Shown piece by piece: positions 35,173-44,162 of a stretch of 64,000 bases of DNA. The DNA is from Persicimonas caeni (GTDB lineage Bacteria > Myxococcota_A > Bradymonadia > Bradymonadales > Bradymonadaceae). The DNA is taken from positions 3,375,074 through 3,439,073 of the forward strand of contig NZ_CP041186.1 in assembly GCF_006517175.1 (NCBI RefSeq), written 5' to 3'. Each line of letters starts with the position of its first letter. Within the stretch, counting starts at the first letter, position 1. The notes under the pieces were generated by a model. It saw only the letters and a list, made by a program, of their open reading frames with translations, was not told where the DNA came from and ran no database searches. The translations under genes and the position numbers were made by a program.

Positions 35173-37828
35173 GCATTCTGTGGTCGAAACAACTCCAGCG
35201 GCCGATATCGACTACCATTACACGGTGCGCGTCGGGGCGAGCGACTGGCCCCAGGCACGCGTGGGCGGCAAGGCCGACGGGCTGCACAGGCTCGTGCGCC
35301 ACGGGTTTACGGTGCCGCGCGCCTTCTGCATTCTGACCGACGCCTTCGAGCGGGTGGTCGCCCGCTGCGTCAAACACGCGAGCAGCTTGGACGAGTTGCG
35401 CGCGCAGATCTTGGAGGCGCCGCTTCCTGACGGGCTATTCGACGAAATCTCGGCACGCATGGACGCCATCGGCGCCCCACTGTGGGCGGTGCGCTCCTCG
35501 GCGCTCGAAGAAGACACTTTGGCGCACAGCTTCGCCGGTCAACAGGCCACGGTGCTCGAGGTCGAGACGCCCGAAGAGGTCGTTCAGGCCGTACGCCATG
35601 TGTGGGCCAGCCTCTACGACGTCCAAGGCCTGTTGTACCGAAACCAGCTCAAGGTCGACCTGGAGCCCCGCCCCATGGCGGTCGTCGTCCAGCGCATGGT
35701 TTCGCCGAGTGCCGCCGGGGTGATGTTCACCCAAAATCCGGTGACTGCCGATCCGACTCGGCTGGTCATCAACGCCGCCAGCGGGCTGGGCACCACCGTG
35801 GTTGGCGGTGGGGCGGCAGACACTTACTACCTCGAGAAAAAGACCGGCTACGTCGAGCGTCATGAAGTCGGCTCACACGGGGCCGACTCGCATGGGGCCG
35901 AAGAAGGTGGCGTGCTCGACTCAGCTCAGCTCGACGAACTCGCCGCCTGCGCGCGCCGGCTCGACGAGCTCTTCGACCATCCGCAGGACGTCGAATGGGC
36001 GTACGCGCCCCAGTCGCGCGCCGAGGCCGAAAGTGGCATTCGTGGCAAGCTCTTCTTGCTGCAGGCGCGCCCCATCACCCAATTCGGCGAGGCCCAACAG
36101 CCGTCGGTGTGGACCAACGTCAACGTCGGAGAGGCGCTTCCGGGGGTGGCCACGCCGCTGACCTGGAGCATCATCCGCAACTTCAGCCGCCGCGGCTTCG
36201 AGCAGGCCTTCGGCTCGCTGGGATTGACGGTGCCCGAGGACTACGAGCTGGTGGGCTCGTTTCGCGGCCGGGTGTACCTGAACTTGTCGCAGTTCATGAG
36301 CGTGGCCAGCGCCATTCCGATTTTAAGCCCGGACACGCTCTTCGAGATGGCCGGCGGCGGCGGGGTCGACCTGGTGCGCGGCATCTACGAGAGCAAAAGC
36401 CCGGTGAAGTTTCTGGCCAAACTGCCGGTCACCGCGGTGCGGGTCGTCGCCTCGCAGCTGTCGATGCCCGTGCTCGCTCCGATGTGGGGCAAGTACTTCG
36501 AGGTGCGCCGAGACGCCTTTTTCCAGCGCGACTTGAGCAGGCTCAATCACCTGGAGTTTTCGCGTCAGCTCGACGGGGTCGACAGTCTCTTCGACCGCAC
36601 CGGGCTAGTCATGTTGGCGTGCAGCTCGAACTTCTTGATGAGCTACGTCGTCATGCGCGAGCTCTTGAAGCTTTGGGGCGGACCCAAAGCGGCCAAGAGT
36701 GAAAAGGAGCTGGTGAGCGCGCTCGAGGTCGACAGCGCCGCCCCCGGCCTCGACCTGCTCAACCTGGGTCGGCTGGCGCGCCGCTCGCGCAGGCTTCGCC
36801 GGGTCATCAGCAATACGCCGCCGGCCGACGTGCTCACCGAACTCGAAAGCCTTCGTGGCCACGACGACGTCGACGTCTTCATGGATGAGCTCGACCGGTT
36901 CCGCCGCCGCCACGGCCACCGTGCCCCGCGCGAGGCCGAGCTGGCCACGCCGCGCTGGCGAGAGGACACCCACTTTTTGTTCGAGGTGGTCCGCAGCTAT
37001 ATCCGCGCGCCGCACCTGCCGACCGAGCGCGAGTTGCAGCGAGAGCGCGAGCGCACCCGCAAGCTCGCCGACCAACTCGTGGGCCGCACCTTTCCGGTCG
37101 GCCTCGAGTCGGTCTTTCGCGCGCTGCTCGAGTTTACCCGCTCCAACGTCAAGCTGCGCGAGTTCATGCGCGCCCGAGTGGTCGACAGCCTCGACATGTA
37201 CCGGCGCTACTTTTTGGAGTGCGGCCGACGCCTGGTGCTCCAAGACGCGCTGCGCCAGCCCGAAGACGTCTTCTACCTGCGCTACGACGAGCTGCGCGAC
37301 TGGCTCGCCGACGTCAGCACCGCCGACGACTTCGCCACCCGCGTGCTGGTGCGCCGCGCGCTGCACGACTCGCTGGCCGAGCTGGCCGACCCACCGAGCA
37401 CGTTCGTGCTCGAGGGAAGCGAGATCGTTGACGAAGACGAGTACCGCAAGCGTCGCGCACCCGAATCGAGCCGGTCGGACAACAGTCTGCACCGCGTCGA
37501 CGAGCTGCACGGTTTGCCCGGAAGCGCCGGCAAAGTGACCGGACGCGCCCGCGTCATCACCGACCCGAACGACGACGCCTCCATCGAGCCGGGCGAAATC
37601 TTGGTCGCCCCCTACACCGACGTGGGCTGGACGCCGCTCTTCTTGACCGCCTCGGGCGTCGTCATGGGCCTGGGCGGCCCCCTGAGCCACTCGTGCATCG
37701 TCGCCAGAGAGTACGGCATCCCCACCGTGGTCAACGCCCACGGCGCGGTCGACACCATCAATACCGGTGATCTGATCACCGTCGATGGAGATCGGGGCGT
37801 GGTCTACATTCGCGAGCGATCGTTCTGA
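35156..37828 (+). CDS. PEP synthase / rifampicin phosphotransferase-like enzyme
   Basis: 890 residues from the ATG at 35156, overlapping cutA. The N-terminal ATP-grasp domain (~25-330) carries GGKADGLHRLVRHGFTVP, AVRSSALEEDTLAHSFAGQ and QRMVSPSAAGVMFTQNPVT. A large helical middle follows. The C-terminal swivelling domain has GGPLSHSCIVAREYGIP, with the phosphorylated His at ~845. The PEP/pyruvate barrel of true PEP synthase is missing, and the order ATP-grasp/middle/His domain resembles rifampicin phosphotransferase; the substrate is unknown. Its last bases run into a terminator. Confidence 0.82.
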   Translation: MNKRAEHSVVETTPAADIDYHYTVRVGASDWPQARVGGKADGLHRLVRHGFTVPRAFCILTDAFERVVARCVKHASSLDELRAQILEAPLPDGLFDEISARMDAIGAPLWAVRSSALEEDTLAHSFAGQQATVLEVETPEEVVQAVRHVWASLYDVQGLLYRNQLKVDLEPRPMAVVVQRMVSPSAAGVMFTQNPVTADPTRLVINAASGLGTTVVGGGAADTYYLEKKTGYVERHEVGSHGADSHGAEEGGVLDSAQLDELAACARRLDELFDHPQDVEWAYAPQSRAEAESGIRGKLFLLQARPITQFGEAQQPSVWTNVNVGEALPGVATPLTWSIIRNFSRRGFEQAFGSLGLTVPEDYELVGSFRGRVYLNLSQFMSVASAIPILSPDTLFEMAGGGGVDLVRGIYESKSPVKFLAKLPVTAVRVVASQLSMPVLAPMWGKYFEVRRDAFFQRDLSRLNHLEFSRQLDGVDSLFDRTGLVMLACSSNFLMSYVVMRELLKLWGGPKAAKSEKELVSALEVDSAAPGLDLLNLGRLARRSRRLRRVISNTPPADVLTELESLRGHDDVDVFMDELDRFRRRHGHRAPREAELATPRWREDTHFLFEVVRSYIRAPHLPTERELQRERERTRKLADQLVGRTFPVGLESVFRALLEFTRSNVKLREFMRARVVDSLDMYRRYFLECGRRLVLQDALRQPEDVFYLRYDELRDWLADVSTADDFATRVLVRRALHDSLAELADPPSTFVLEGSEIVDEDEYRKRRAPESSRSDNSLHRVDELHGLPGSAGKVTGRARVITDPNDDASIEPGEILVAPYTDVGWTPLFLTASGVVMGLGGPLSHSCIVAREYGIPTVVNAHGAVDTINTGDLITVDGDRGVVYIRERSF

Positions 37829-37841
37829 TGCGGGGGTTCAT

Positions 37842-37896
37842 CCCAGGGCAAGCCCTGGGGCTGCACCGACGCTGGCTCCGCAGGGGCCAAGGCCCC
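37842..37896. terminator. Two GC-rich hairpins between convergent genes
   Basis: CCCAGGGC-AA-GCCCTGGG (37842-37859) and GGGGCC-AA-GGCCCC (37883-37896) lie between the PEP-synthase-like gene and the nucleotidase. They form a probable bidirectional terminator without U tracts; the paired design suggests a dispersed repeat. Confidence 0.6.
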
Positions 37897-37909
37897 GCTC
37901 CGCAACGGC

Positions 37910-40441
37910 TTAGAACGACTGCACCGTCTCGTCCCACAGATAATTCAAGCCCACCGTCAGCTCGGTGTTCGAGCCGAACTCGCCGACTTCGTCGGTGCGG
38001 TACAGGAATGCCTGGAAGGTGGTGGTGAAGAAGAGCTGGTCGATCACGGCGAAGTAGAGCCGGTTGGTGTTGCGTAGCTCCTGGATATTGCTGGCGCCGA
38101 TGTCGTTGTAGAAGTACTCGAGCTCGCTCTCGAATTGAATCGGCTTGCCGAGCAGGTCGATGAGGTCGGTGCGGTTGAAGGTGTAGCCGGCGTTCAGACC
38201 GTAGGTCGTCTCGCCGTCGGGCTGGTTGATGTCGCGGCGGGCGTTGGCGCCGAGCTTGATCTCGAGCGGCTCGAAGAGCTGGAATTTGGCGCCGCCGATG
38301 CCGGTCAGCTCGACTTTGTGCCAGTCGCGCTCCTTGGGCTTGCTGAACTCACTTTCGAGCTGCATTTCGGCGAAGGGCATCGGCACGTACCACTCGCCGC
38401 CGGCGTTGGCGCGGAAGCCGGCGTACTGGTAGGTGCTGCGCAATCGGATCAGGTCTTTGGTCTCTTCGAAGTCGTCGGCCAGGGGGCCGTTGGGGTCGGG
38501 GGCCACGCGCGCCTGGGCGTACTGGACAAGCAGGCGATTCTCCCAGCCGTGGTTGCGGCTGTTCGCCTTGACCTCGCCGTTCCCCTCCAAGTTGATCTGG
38601 GTGGTCGAGTTCACGTTGAGCTGCGACTGGTCGTACGACGGCTCGCCGTCGGCGCCCACCGGATTGTCGACGCTGACCTTATTGAAAGAGGCGTTGATGG
38701 CGCCGGTGTAGGTCCACAAAAACTTGCGATACAGGTCCGGAAAGCTCGCTTCTGGGTCGAGCTGATCGACCGTCTCAGCGTCGTCGGGAAGGTCGGCGGT
38801 GCGCACCACTTCGGCGACCAGGGTGCCGATCGTGGGCGGCTCATCGGACCAGGCCGGATCGAACACACGCAGGTCCTCGATCTTATCCTGCGGCAGGATG
38901 TCGTCGCCGCCCGTCGCCAAAAAGGCGTGGGTGGCCACCCGATACGAGCGCCCGGTCTGGATGGGCCGGCCGTTGACCAGCACCTTGTCTCCCTTTTTCG
39001 TCAAACCCGCCGCGACCAGCGGCCCGTCGAGCCTCTTGCCGAGCTCGGCGAGCAGACTGCCGGGCACCTCCACGGTGACCAACTTGTTGTTGTAGGGCAC
39101 GAAGGTGAAGATATCCGCCAGCGACAGCTCCTTTTCGATGGGGAAGACATCCGTCTGCACGAAGGTCTGTTCGTTGACCAGGGCGACTTCGGCGTCGGTT
39201 GAAAAGCGCATGACGTTGAGGATGAACGTCTTCAAGTCCTCGTCACTAAAGGGGTGGACGAGTGCGAGCCTCGGGTTGATGGGCTTGCTCCAGTCCTCGC
39301 AGTAGAGCCCGGCGAGGTCGCGAAGCATCTTCGCAGTTTGCGCGTCGGGCTCGAGGGGCGCGGTTTGCCGGGTGCGCGAGTCGATGCTCACCGCGCGCCA
39401 GGGCTCGTCCTCGGCCGCGCGCTCGAGGTTCAGATCGACGGTCACCGCCGAGGTGTGGGCGGTGTTGGCGCCTACGATGTAGGTGCCGGTCACCGGTGCG
39501 ACCACGTGGCCGTTGGTGGCGGTGTCTTCGGGGTTTTTGGGACTGTGCATCAACCTATTGGTGAAGAGCACGTCGATGCCTCGCACCGTCGAGGCGAGTT
39601 CGATGGCGTCGTCTTTCGAGGCGTCACCGGTCATGTGGTACAGCACCACGACCATGTCGACGCCGGCTTGCTGCTCGAGCTTCTCGATGACCTTCGGCAG
39701 CACCTCCTTGGGATCGGCGAAGTCGAGGCCGGCGGCGCGTTCCTTGGCAATGGACTTGGTCACGTCGGGGTCGATGGCGGTGACGACGCCCAGCTTCAAC
39801 CCGTCGCGTTCGACGACCTGCCAGGGCTTGCGATTCGGCCCGGTGCCCACCGCCTCGCAGATAGCCTCGGCGCCGCCCTCCTCGTTACACATGATATTGG
39901 CCGCCTGCAGGGGCAGCTTGGGGGGCGTGGCGCCCTCGATGAAGTTGAGCAGCTGCGCGCGCTCCATGCCGAGTTCGGCGTCGCCCAGCGCGTGGGCGGT
40001 GTACGGGATTTGGTCGAGCGTGGCCGCGAAGTCGACCGCGCCCTCGGCGCTTGTCAGCAAGTAGCGGGCGAGCGCGCCGGGAAAGGTCGAGTCGCCCAGG
40101 TTCAGCGCGATCGGTTTCTCGGCGGTCGTCTTCGCCTCGGTTACGAGTCGGTTGTAGAGCGCGGCCTGGCGCGCGTAATGCAACCCCTTGTCATCAACCG
40201 GCGCCTCGCGCCGGCAGTCGATATCGACCAGGCGACCGTCGAGGTTGCCGAGCAGGAAAAACGACAGGGTGCGGGTGGTGTCGGCCGGTTCGACCGACTC
40301 GGTCGACGGCGTGGCGACGGCCGGCGGTTGCTCGGCCGTCTCTTCGGACGCGGCGGGGTCGGGGGCGTCCGAGGGAGCAGCCTGGGCGAAGGCGGACGGC
40401 GCATATAAAAAGGCGAGCAAGCAAACCACGACGAGACGCAT
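37910..40441 (-). CDS. 5'-nucleotidase-family protein fused to an outer-membrane beta-barrel
   Basis: 843 residues from the ATG at 40441 (AGGTG upstream, signal peptide ending AFAQA). Residues ~55-370 follow the calcineurin-like phosphoesterase order of UshA but with altered metal motifs: FLLGNLDGR replaces the DxH region and AHALGDAEL the GNHE. Residues ~370-560 form the 5_nucleotid_C domain (FTFVPYNNKLVTVEVPG, YRVATHAFLATGGDDI). The last ~250 residues are amphipathic strands, ending DETVQSF with a terminal Phe, as in beta-barrels. The fusion would tether the nucleotidase to the outer membrane; activity is uncertain. Confidence 0.82.
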   Translation of the reverse strand: MRLVVVCLLAFLYAPSAFAQAAPSDAPDPAASEETAEQPPAVATPSTESVEPADTTRTLSFFLLGNLDGRLVDIDCRREAPVDDKGLHYARQAALYNRLVTEAKTTAEKPIALNLGDSTFPGALARYLLTSAEGAVDFAATLDQIPYTAHALGDAELGMERAQLLNFIEGATPPKLPLQAANIMCNEEGGAEAICEAVGTGPNRKPWQVVERDGLKLGVVTAIDPDVTKSIAKERAAGLDFADPKEVLPKVIEKLEQQAGVDMVVVLYHMTGDASKDDAIELASTVRGIDVLFTNRLMHSPKNPEDTATNGHVVAPVTGTYIVGANTAHTSAVTVDLNLERAAEDEPWRAVSIDSRTRQTAPLEPDAQTAKMLRDLAGLYCEDWSKPINPRLALVHPFSDEDLKTFILNVMRFSTDAEVALVNEQTFVQTDVFPIEKELSLADIFTFVPYNNKLVTVEVPGSLLAELGKRLDGPLVAAGLTKKGDKVLVNGRPIQTGRSYRVATHAFLATGGDDILPQDKIEDLRVFDPAWSDEPPTIGTLVAEVVRTADLPDDAETVDQLDPEASFPDLYRKFLWTYTGAINASFNKVSVDNPVGADGEPSYDQSQLNVNSTTQINLEGNGEVKANSRNHGWENRLLVQYAQARVAPDPNGPLADDFEETKDLIRLRSTYQYAGFRANAGGEWYVPMPFAEMQLESEFSKPKERDWHKVELTGIGGAKFQLFEPLEIKLGANARRDINQPDGETTYGLNAGYTFNRTDLIDLLGKPIQFESELEYFYNDIGASNIQELRNTNRLYFAVIDQLFFTTTFQAFLYRTDEVGEFGSNTELTVGLNYLWDETVQSF

Positions 40442-40611
40442 AAAACACCTGAACTGCATTCATTTCTCGGCACACGAATCCAAGTCGACTCAAAGATTCA
40501 TGCTCGATCGGCAAAGTCAACTGCAGCCCGCCTGAGTCCTCCATCACCTTTTCAGCGGAACAGAAAAGATCGCCCCTTGCGGGTCGCCACGGCCCGATCT
40601 TGGCAAAAAGT

Positions 40612-40649
40612 ACGCAACGATTTTCAATTTTTGCCGAAAACCGTAATGA
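40612..40649. repeat. Second copy of the sequence upstream of the RAYT gene
   Basis: ACGCAACGATT, then CAATT, then TGCCGAAAACCGTAATGAGG closely repeats 25146-25186. It may be the trace of a lost transposon end, since no transposase is nearby. Confidence 0.6.
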
Positions 40650-40757
40650 GGGGTGGATGTATCGTGGCCACGAGTTTCCCCACAAATTTGAAACGGGCGG
40701 GTGGGTCGTTGTTAGTCTTGGCTCACACGCTGGTGGCTGAGCCGGTTGGGCTCAGAA

Positions 40758-40919
40758 GGTTCTGTTCGACAACTCACTCCCGTCGCCGAAGGCGGTTGAT
40801 TCGTGCATCTTCGGCGCCGTCTGTCCTCGACGATGCTCCGCATCGCCTGCGTCAGACGGCATCCGAATCTGCACCGAATCCCCTCGCCTCGGCTCGGTCC
40901 GGAGTTGTCGAGCAGAACC
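40758..40919. repeat. Hairpin element 1 (~160 bp)
   Basis: Terminal arms GGTTCTGTTCGACAACTC (40758-40775) and GAGTTGTCGAGCAGAACC (40902-40919) pair with one mismatch. Inner arms GCCGTCTG/CAGACGGC and further paired segments lead to a tip of CGATGCTCCGCATCG. The tip region matches an element near 63868. Confidence 0.75.
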
Positions 40920-41409
40920 TGATCTGCGGCGGAACGGTTTCCCGATCCGCAAAACAGAGCTTTCGTAGCGAGCGTATCTTCGATGGGATGTCGGCCTGTA
41001 CATCTTCGACGCGCTCGGCGGAGGCCGAGCCGGCAGCTTCGTCTTTGTGCAGTGGCGGGGTTGTCGGATTTGCCCGGTGCGGGCTTGTTGATACGTCGAT
41101 GTTTACGATGTGGCGTGAAGATGGGCCTGTGCCATGGGAGTGCCGCAGCGGCGTCGATGTAGCTAGTAAGGTCGTGGCGTCGGGGTGGGCATGCGCTCAG
41201 CGTATGACCTATCCGAGGTGGCTTCAAAACGGGGCGGGCCTAGCCCGTTGACCTGTCGACATCACAAGAAAAACCGAAACGCCCATGCCGGCGAATTCTG
41301 TCGGCAGACGCACCGGTGCGCTTTTTGGACGGCATTATGCGCCAAAAATGTTTTAACTATGGTGCCGCTCTCGCAAGTATCGTCGCTTGCAGAACAGAGA
41401 CGCCGCCGC

Positions 41410-41655
41410 GCTCGGAAAGTTCGCTGCTGTGCGGCCGGGAACGCCGCCGCGCTCGGAAAGATTGCTGCTGTGCGGCCGGGAACGCCGCCGCGCTCGGAAA
41501 GATTGCTGCTGTGCGGCCGGGAACGCCGCCGCGCTCGGAAAGATTGCTGCTGTGCGGCCGGGAACGCCGCCGCGCTTGGAAAGATTGCTGCTGTGCGGCC
41601 GGGAACGCCGCCGCGCTCGGAAAGATTGCTACTGTGCGGCCGGGAACGTCGCCGC
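41410..41655 (-). repeat. Tandem array 1: six 41-bp units
   Basis: Units start at 41410, 41451, 41492, 41533, 41574 and 41615, each beginning GCTCGGAAAG (GCTTGGAAAG in the fifth), then ATTGCTGCTGTGCGGCCGGG and AACGCCGCCGC. Differences are few (TTCG in unit 1, ACTG in unit 6, GTC in the last). The 41-bp period excludes a coding repeat. Its reverse complement resembles array 2. Confidence 0.9.
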
Positions 41656-41688
41656 GCCGAGCAATCGACCAATATCTGTTTTATGGAG

Positions 41689-42018
41689 GGTGCTCTCGCC
41701 CAGAAATCGGCCTCTTCTGTCTGTAAAGAGGCGTCCCGGCTCGGCAATCGGCCGCTTCCTGTCTGCAAAGAGGCGTCCCGGCTCGGCAATCGGCCGCTTC
41801 CTGTCTGCAAAGAGGCGTCCCGGCTCGGCAATCGGCCTTTCCGGATTTCCAGAAGGCGTCCCGGCTCGGCAATCGGCCTTTCCGGATTTCCGGAAGGCGT
41901 CCCGGCTCGGCAATCGGCCTTTCCGGATTTCCGGAAGGCGTCCCGGCTCGGCAATCGGCCTTTCCGGATTTCCGGAAGGCGTCCCGGCTCGGCAATCGGC
42001 CTTTCCGGATTTCCGGAA
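41689..42018 (+). repeat. Tandem array 2: eight 41-42-bp units
   Basis: After a degenerate unit (41689-41729), units start at 41730, 41772, 41814, 41855, 41896, 41937 and 41978. Each has GGCGTCCCGGCTCGGCAATC then GGCC; the first three end GCTTCCTGTCTGCAAAGA (42 bp) and the rest TTTCCGGATTTCCGGAA (41 bp; unit 41814 has CAGAA). CCTTTCCGG...CCGGAAGG in the latter type is a hairpin. The array ends 150 bases before the next gene. Confidence 0.9.
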
Positions 42019-42168
42019 GGCGTGCTGCCCACGCGCACCGCCTTTGTCGTGACAGACAATTTCAGTTCCGCTATCGTGGGGCAACGTTTCGACAATCAAG
42101 TTGGGAAAGGCGCGTCATTGGTGGCGCGCACTCGTTTACCGAAACAGATGTATGTATGGAGGGGCATC

Positions 42169-42942
42169 ATGTCGGATTTGAGCAAGCAAATGAGCAATCG
42201 TATCGCCTGGGCACGCTACGTCCTCGCATCGGCGCGGGTTCACGGCGCGGCCATCGCGAGCCAGCTGATCCAAGAGTATGCCGAGTTCGCCGAAAACGGT
42301 GATGCGCATGACGCCGCGGCGATGGATACCACGCTCCACTTGTTGACGCGGCGACTCGAAAAGAAGACGGACCAGATGGAAGGCGCCGAGTTGGCCGTGT
42401 CGGCCGAGTTGGCCGACGATAATTCGGTGCGGGAGGCGCGCGACGGGTTTTTGGAGACCGGTCGCAGCCAGTACTACGAAGCGCGCGATTTGGTTCACCG
42501 TGCATTCGGCGAGCAGGCGGTCGATAGCTACGCACTGGCTGCGACGCCGCCCACGACCGCCGATGGGTTGGCCGCGGCGCTCAAGAACACGATCAACCTG
42601 ATGGAGGCGCAGCCCCAAACGGGTCGAGACTCCTTCGGCAACAGCTATGAGACATCGGCAGTCGTCGCCGCGCTGCGCCCCACGGCCGATTCTCTGGGCG
42701 GTGTGCTCGAGGAGGTCGATACTGAGATCCGCGAGGTGGACGAAGCCCGCGCGCATCGTGACAAAATCGTCGCCGAATGGCTGCACATCTTTCGCGGCAC
42801 TGCCGCTGCACTAAGCGCGCTGTACGACCTCGCCGGCCGCCACGACTTGGCCGAACGCATCCGCCCAACGCTCGCACGCGCCGAAGGGGAGACCGAGCCG
42901 CCCTCGGAGCCGGTCGGTGATGAGGAGCCGGTCGGAGCTTGA
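42169..42942 (+). CDS. Hypothetical protein, helical
   Basis: 257 residues from the ATG at 42169 with GGAGGGG upstream; the long open frame upstream covers the tandem arrays and is not part of it. The chain is alpha-helical, acidic and lacks a signal peptide: it starts MSDLSKQMSNRIAWARYVL and ends in an acidic ETEPPSEPVGDEEPVGA tail. No domain is recognised. A strong terminator follows. Confidence 0.75.
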   Translation: MSDLSKQMSNRIAWARYVLASARVHGAAIASQLIQEYAEFAENGDAHDAAAMDTTLHLLTRRLEKKTDQMEGAELAVSAELADDNSVREARDGFLETGRSQYYEARDLVHRAFGEQAVDSYALAATPPTTADGLAAALKNTINLMEAQPQTGRDSFGNSYETSAVVAALRPTADSLGGVLEEVDTEIREVDEARAHRDKIVAEWLHIFRGTAAALSALYDLAGRHDLAERIRPTLARAEGETEPPSEPVGDEEPVGA

Positions 42943-42972
42943 GCCCCACCCTCTCTCCTCTCTTCGTTTGAT

Positions 42973-43003
42973 GGAAAGCCCCGGCCGGTGGCCGGGGCTT
43001 TCC
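42973..43003 (+). terminator. Strong rho-independent-type terminator
   Basis: GGAAAGCCCCGGCC, loop GGT, then the exact complement: a perfect 14-bp stem 30 bases after the hypothetical gene's stop. AATTCTCGTTATTTG follows, with no solid U tract. Confidence 0.85.
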
Positions 43004-43126
43004 AATTCTCGTTATTTGCAATTCTCGTTAAAAGAGACCTGCCCACGTGTCGATGCACGGGAGTGTTGATACTCATAAGCGACATATTTTTATTGTTTGA
43101 TGCTCCCGGGCCAGGTCTTTTCCATC

Positions 43127-44162
43127 ATGTCAGTACAAGCTCGTCCCCGCCGCAGCCTCGTGCGCGCGTTGATGTTCGCCATGCTCGGGTTCGGCCTCAT
43201 CGTCGGCCTAGGTATGCCGTTCTTCTCGTACCTGGTGCTAGAGTCCGAAAAGGCGTTTTCTCCGAGCTTCATCGGGTTGTCGGTGCTGGCCGGCCTGCAG
43301 GTGGGGAGCGCGAACTTCATCTTGTTTCGGATGGTCATCTCGCGTCAGACCCGCCGGATGGCCAAAGAGATCGACGAGGTCATCGAGCGGCTCGGCGAGG
43401 TGGACGAGGCCCGTCGCGAGCTTCTCGAGGATAGCTCGCCGTTCGAAGTCACCACGAGCGACGATCTGGGGCGTATCGCCCGGGGATGCAACGCGCTCTA
43501 CGCCGCCACCGTCGATCGGCTGCGCACCGAATGGGCTCGCCAGGACGCGTTGAGTGAGCTGGGCGACACCACCAACCTCGACGAGCTGAGCCGGCGGTTG
43601 TTGTCGACCCTCGAGCGGGTTAGCGAGGCGGGTCGGCACCCGTCGACTCGGTGAGGAGTTCTCGCGCTCGCTTCGCCACGGGGTGCCCCTGTCGACAATC
43701 CTGCTCGACGTCGATCACTTCAAGAGCTTTAACGATACCTACGGCCACGACATGGGTGACGAGGTGCTGCGCGTGGTCGCCGCCGAACTCAACCGAAACG
43801 TGCGCTCCAGCGAGGTTGCCTGTCGCTACGGCGGCGAGGAGTTCTTGATCGTCGCCCCCGGCACCGGCCTCGAGGACGCTTGCGTGGTCGCCGAGCGGCT
43901 GCGCCGGCGTATCGAAACGACCGAGGTGCGCATGGGCAACCAGGTGGTCAGCGTGACGGCCAGCTTTGGCGTCGCTTCGTGGCCGGTCACCCACACCGGC
44001 AGCCCCGAATCTTTGATTTCGGCCAGTGACGAGGCGCTGTATCACGCCAAAGAGGTCGGGCGAAACCGCGTCTGCTTCCACCACCCGTCGGGCGTCGACA
44101 TCTACCACGGCAGTGAAGACCACTCGACGCTCGAAGAGATCTCGAGTCGGGCGTCGAGCTGA
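43127..44162 (+). pseudogene. Diguanylate cyclase disrupted by a small deletion
   Basis: Two transmembrane segments (FAMLGFGLIVGLGMPFFSY, GLSVLAGLQVGSANFILF) and a HAMP-like coil are in one frame, ending at a stop at 43654. The GGDEF domain continues in the next frame: GTRRLGEEFSRSLRHG, LLDVDHFKSFNDTYGHDMGD and CRYGGEEFLIVAP. Between LERVSEA and GTRRLGEEF the normal DxLTG motif is absent; about 14 bases are missing near 43631. The GGEEF site itself is intact. It could be a lesion in this strain or an assembly error, but no homopolymer is involved. Confidence 0.8.

Larger units (their letters stand above)
40442..42168. other. 1.7-kb gene-free region rich in repeats
   Basis: No gene is supported. 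It holds the copy of the RAYT upstream segment (40612), a ~160-bp hairpin element (40758-40919) and two tandem arrays (41410-42018). The open frames across it, including a long plus frame joined to the next gene, lack binding sites and homology, and repeat lengths of 41 bases break any coding pattern. Confidence 0.75.

Noticed and set aside
40712-41227. Arg-rich open frame on the minus strand
   Set aside because: It runs across the hairpin element; composition and lack of homology point to non-coding DNA.
41689-42018. CRISPR array
   Set aside because: Units are contiguous 41-42-bp repeats with no unique spacers and no cas genes.
41262-42095. Minus-strand open frame coding repeated Arg/Pro-rich peptides
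   Set aside because: Only GC-rich repeat DNA read through in a frame without stops; no consistent peptide repeat and no start signal.
41185-42168. Long plus-strand open frame across the tandem arrays, joined to the next gene
   Set aside because: The 41-bp units shift frame at each repeat, there is no binding site at its start, and a strong site exists at 42169.
43600-43690. Programmed ribosomal frameshift in the diguanylate cyclase
   Set aside because: No slippery sequence is seen and the conserved DxLTG codons are physically missing.
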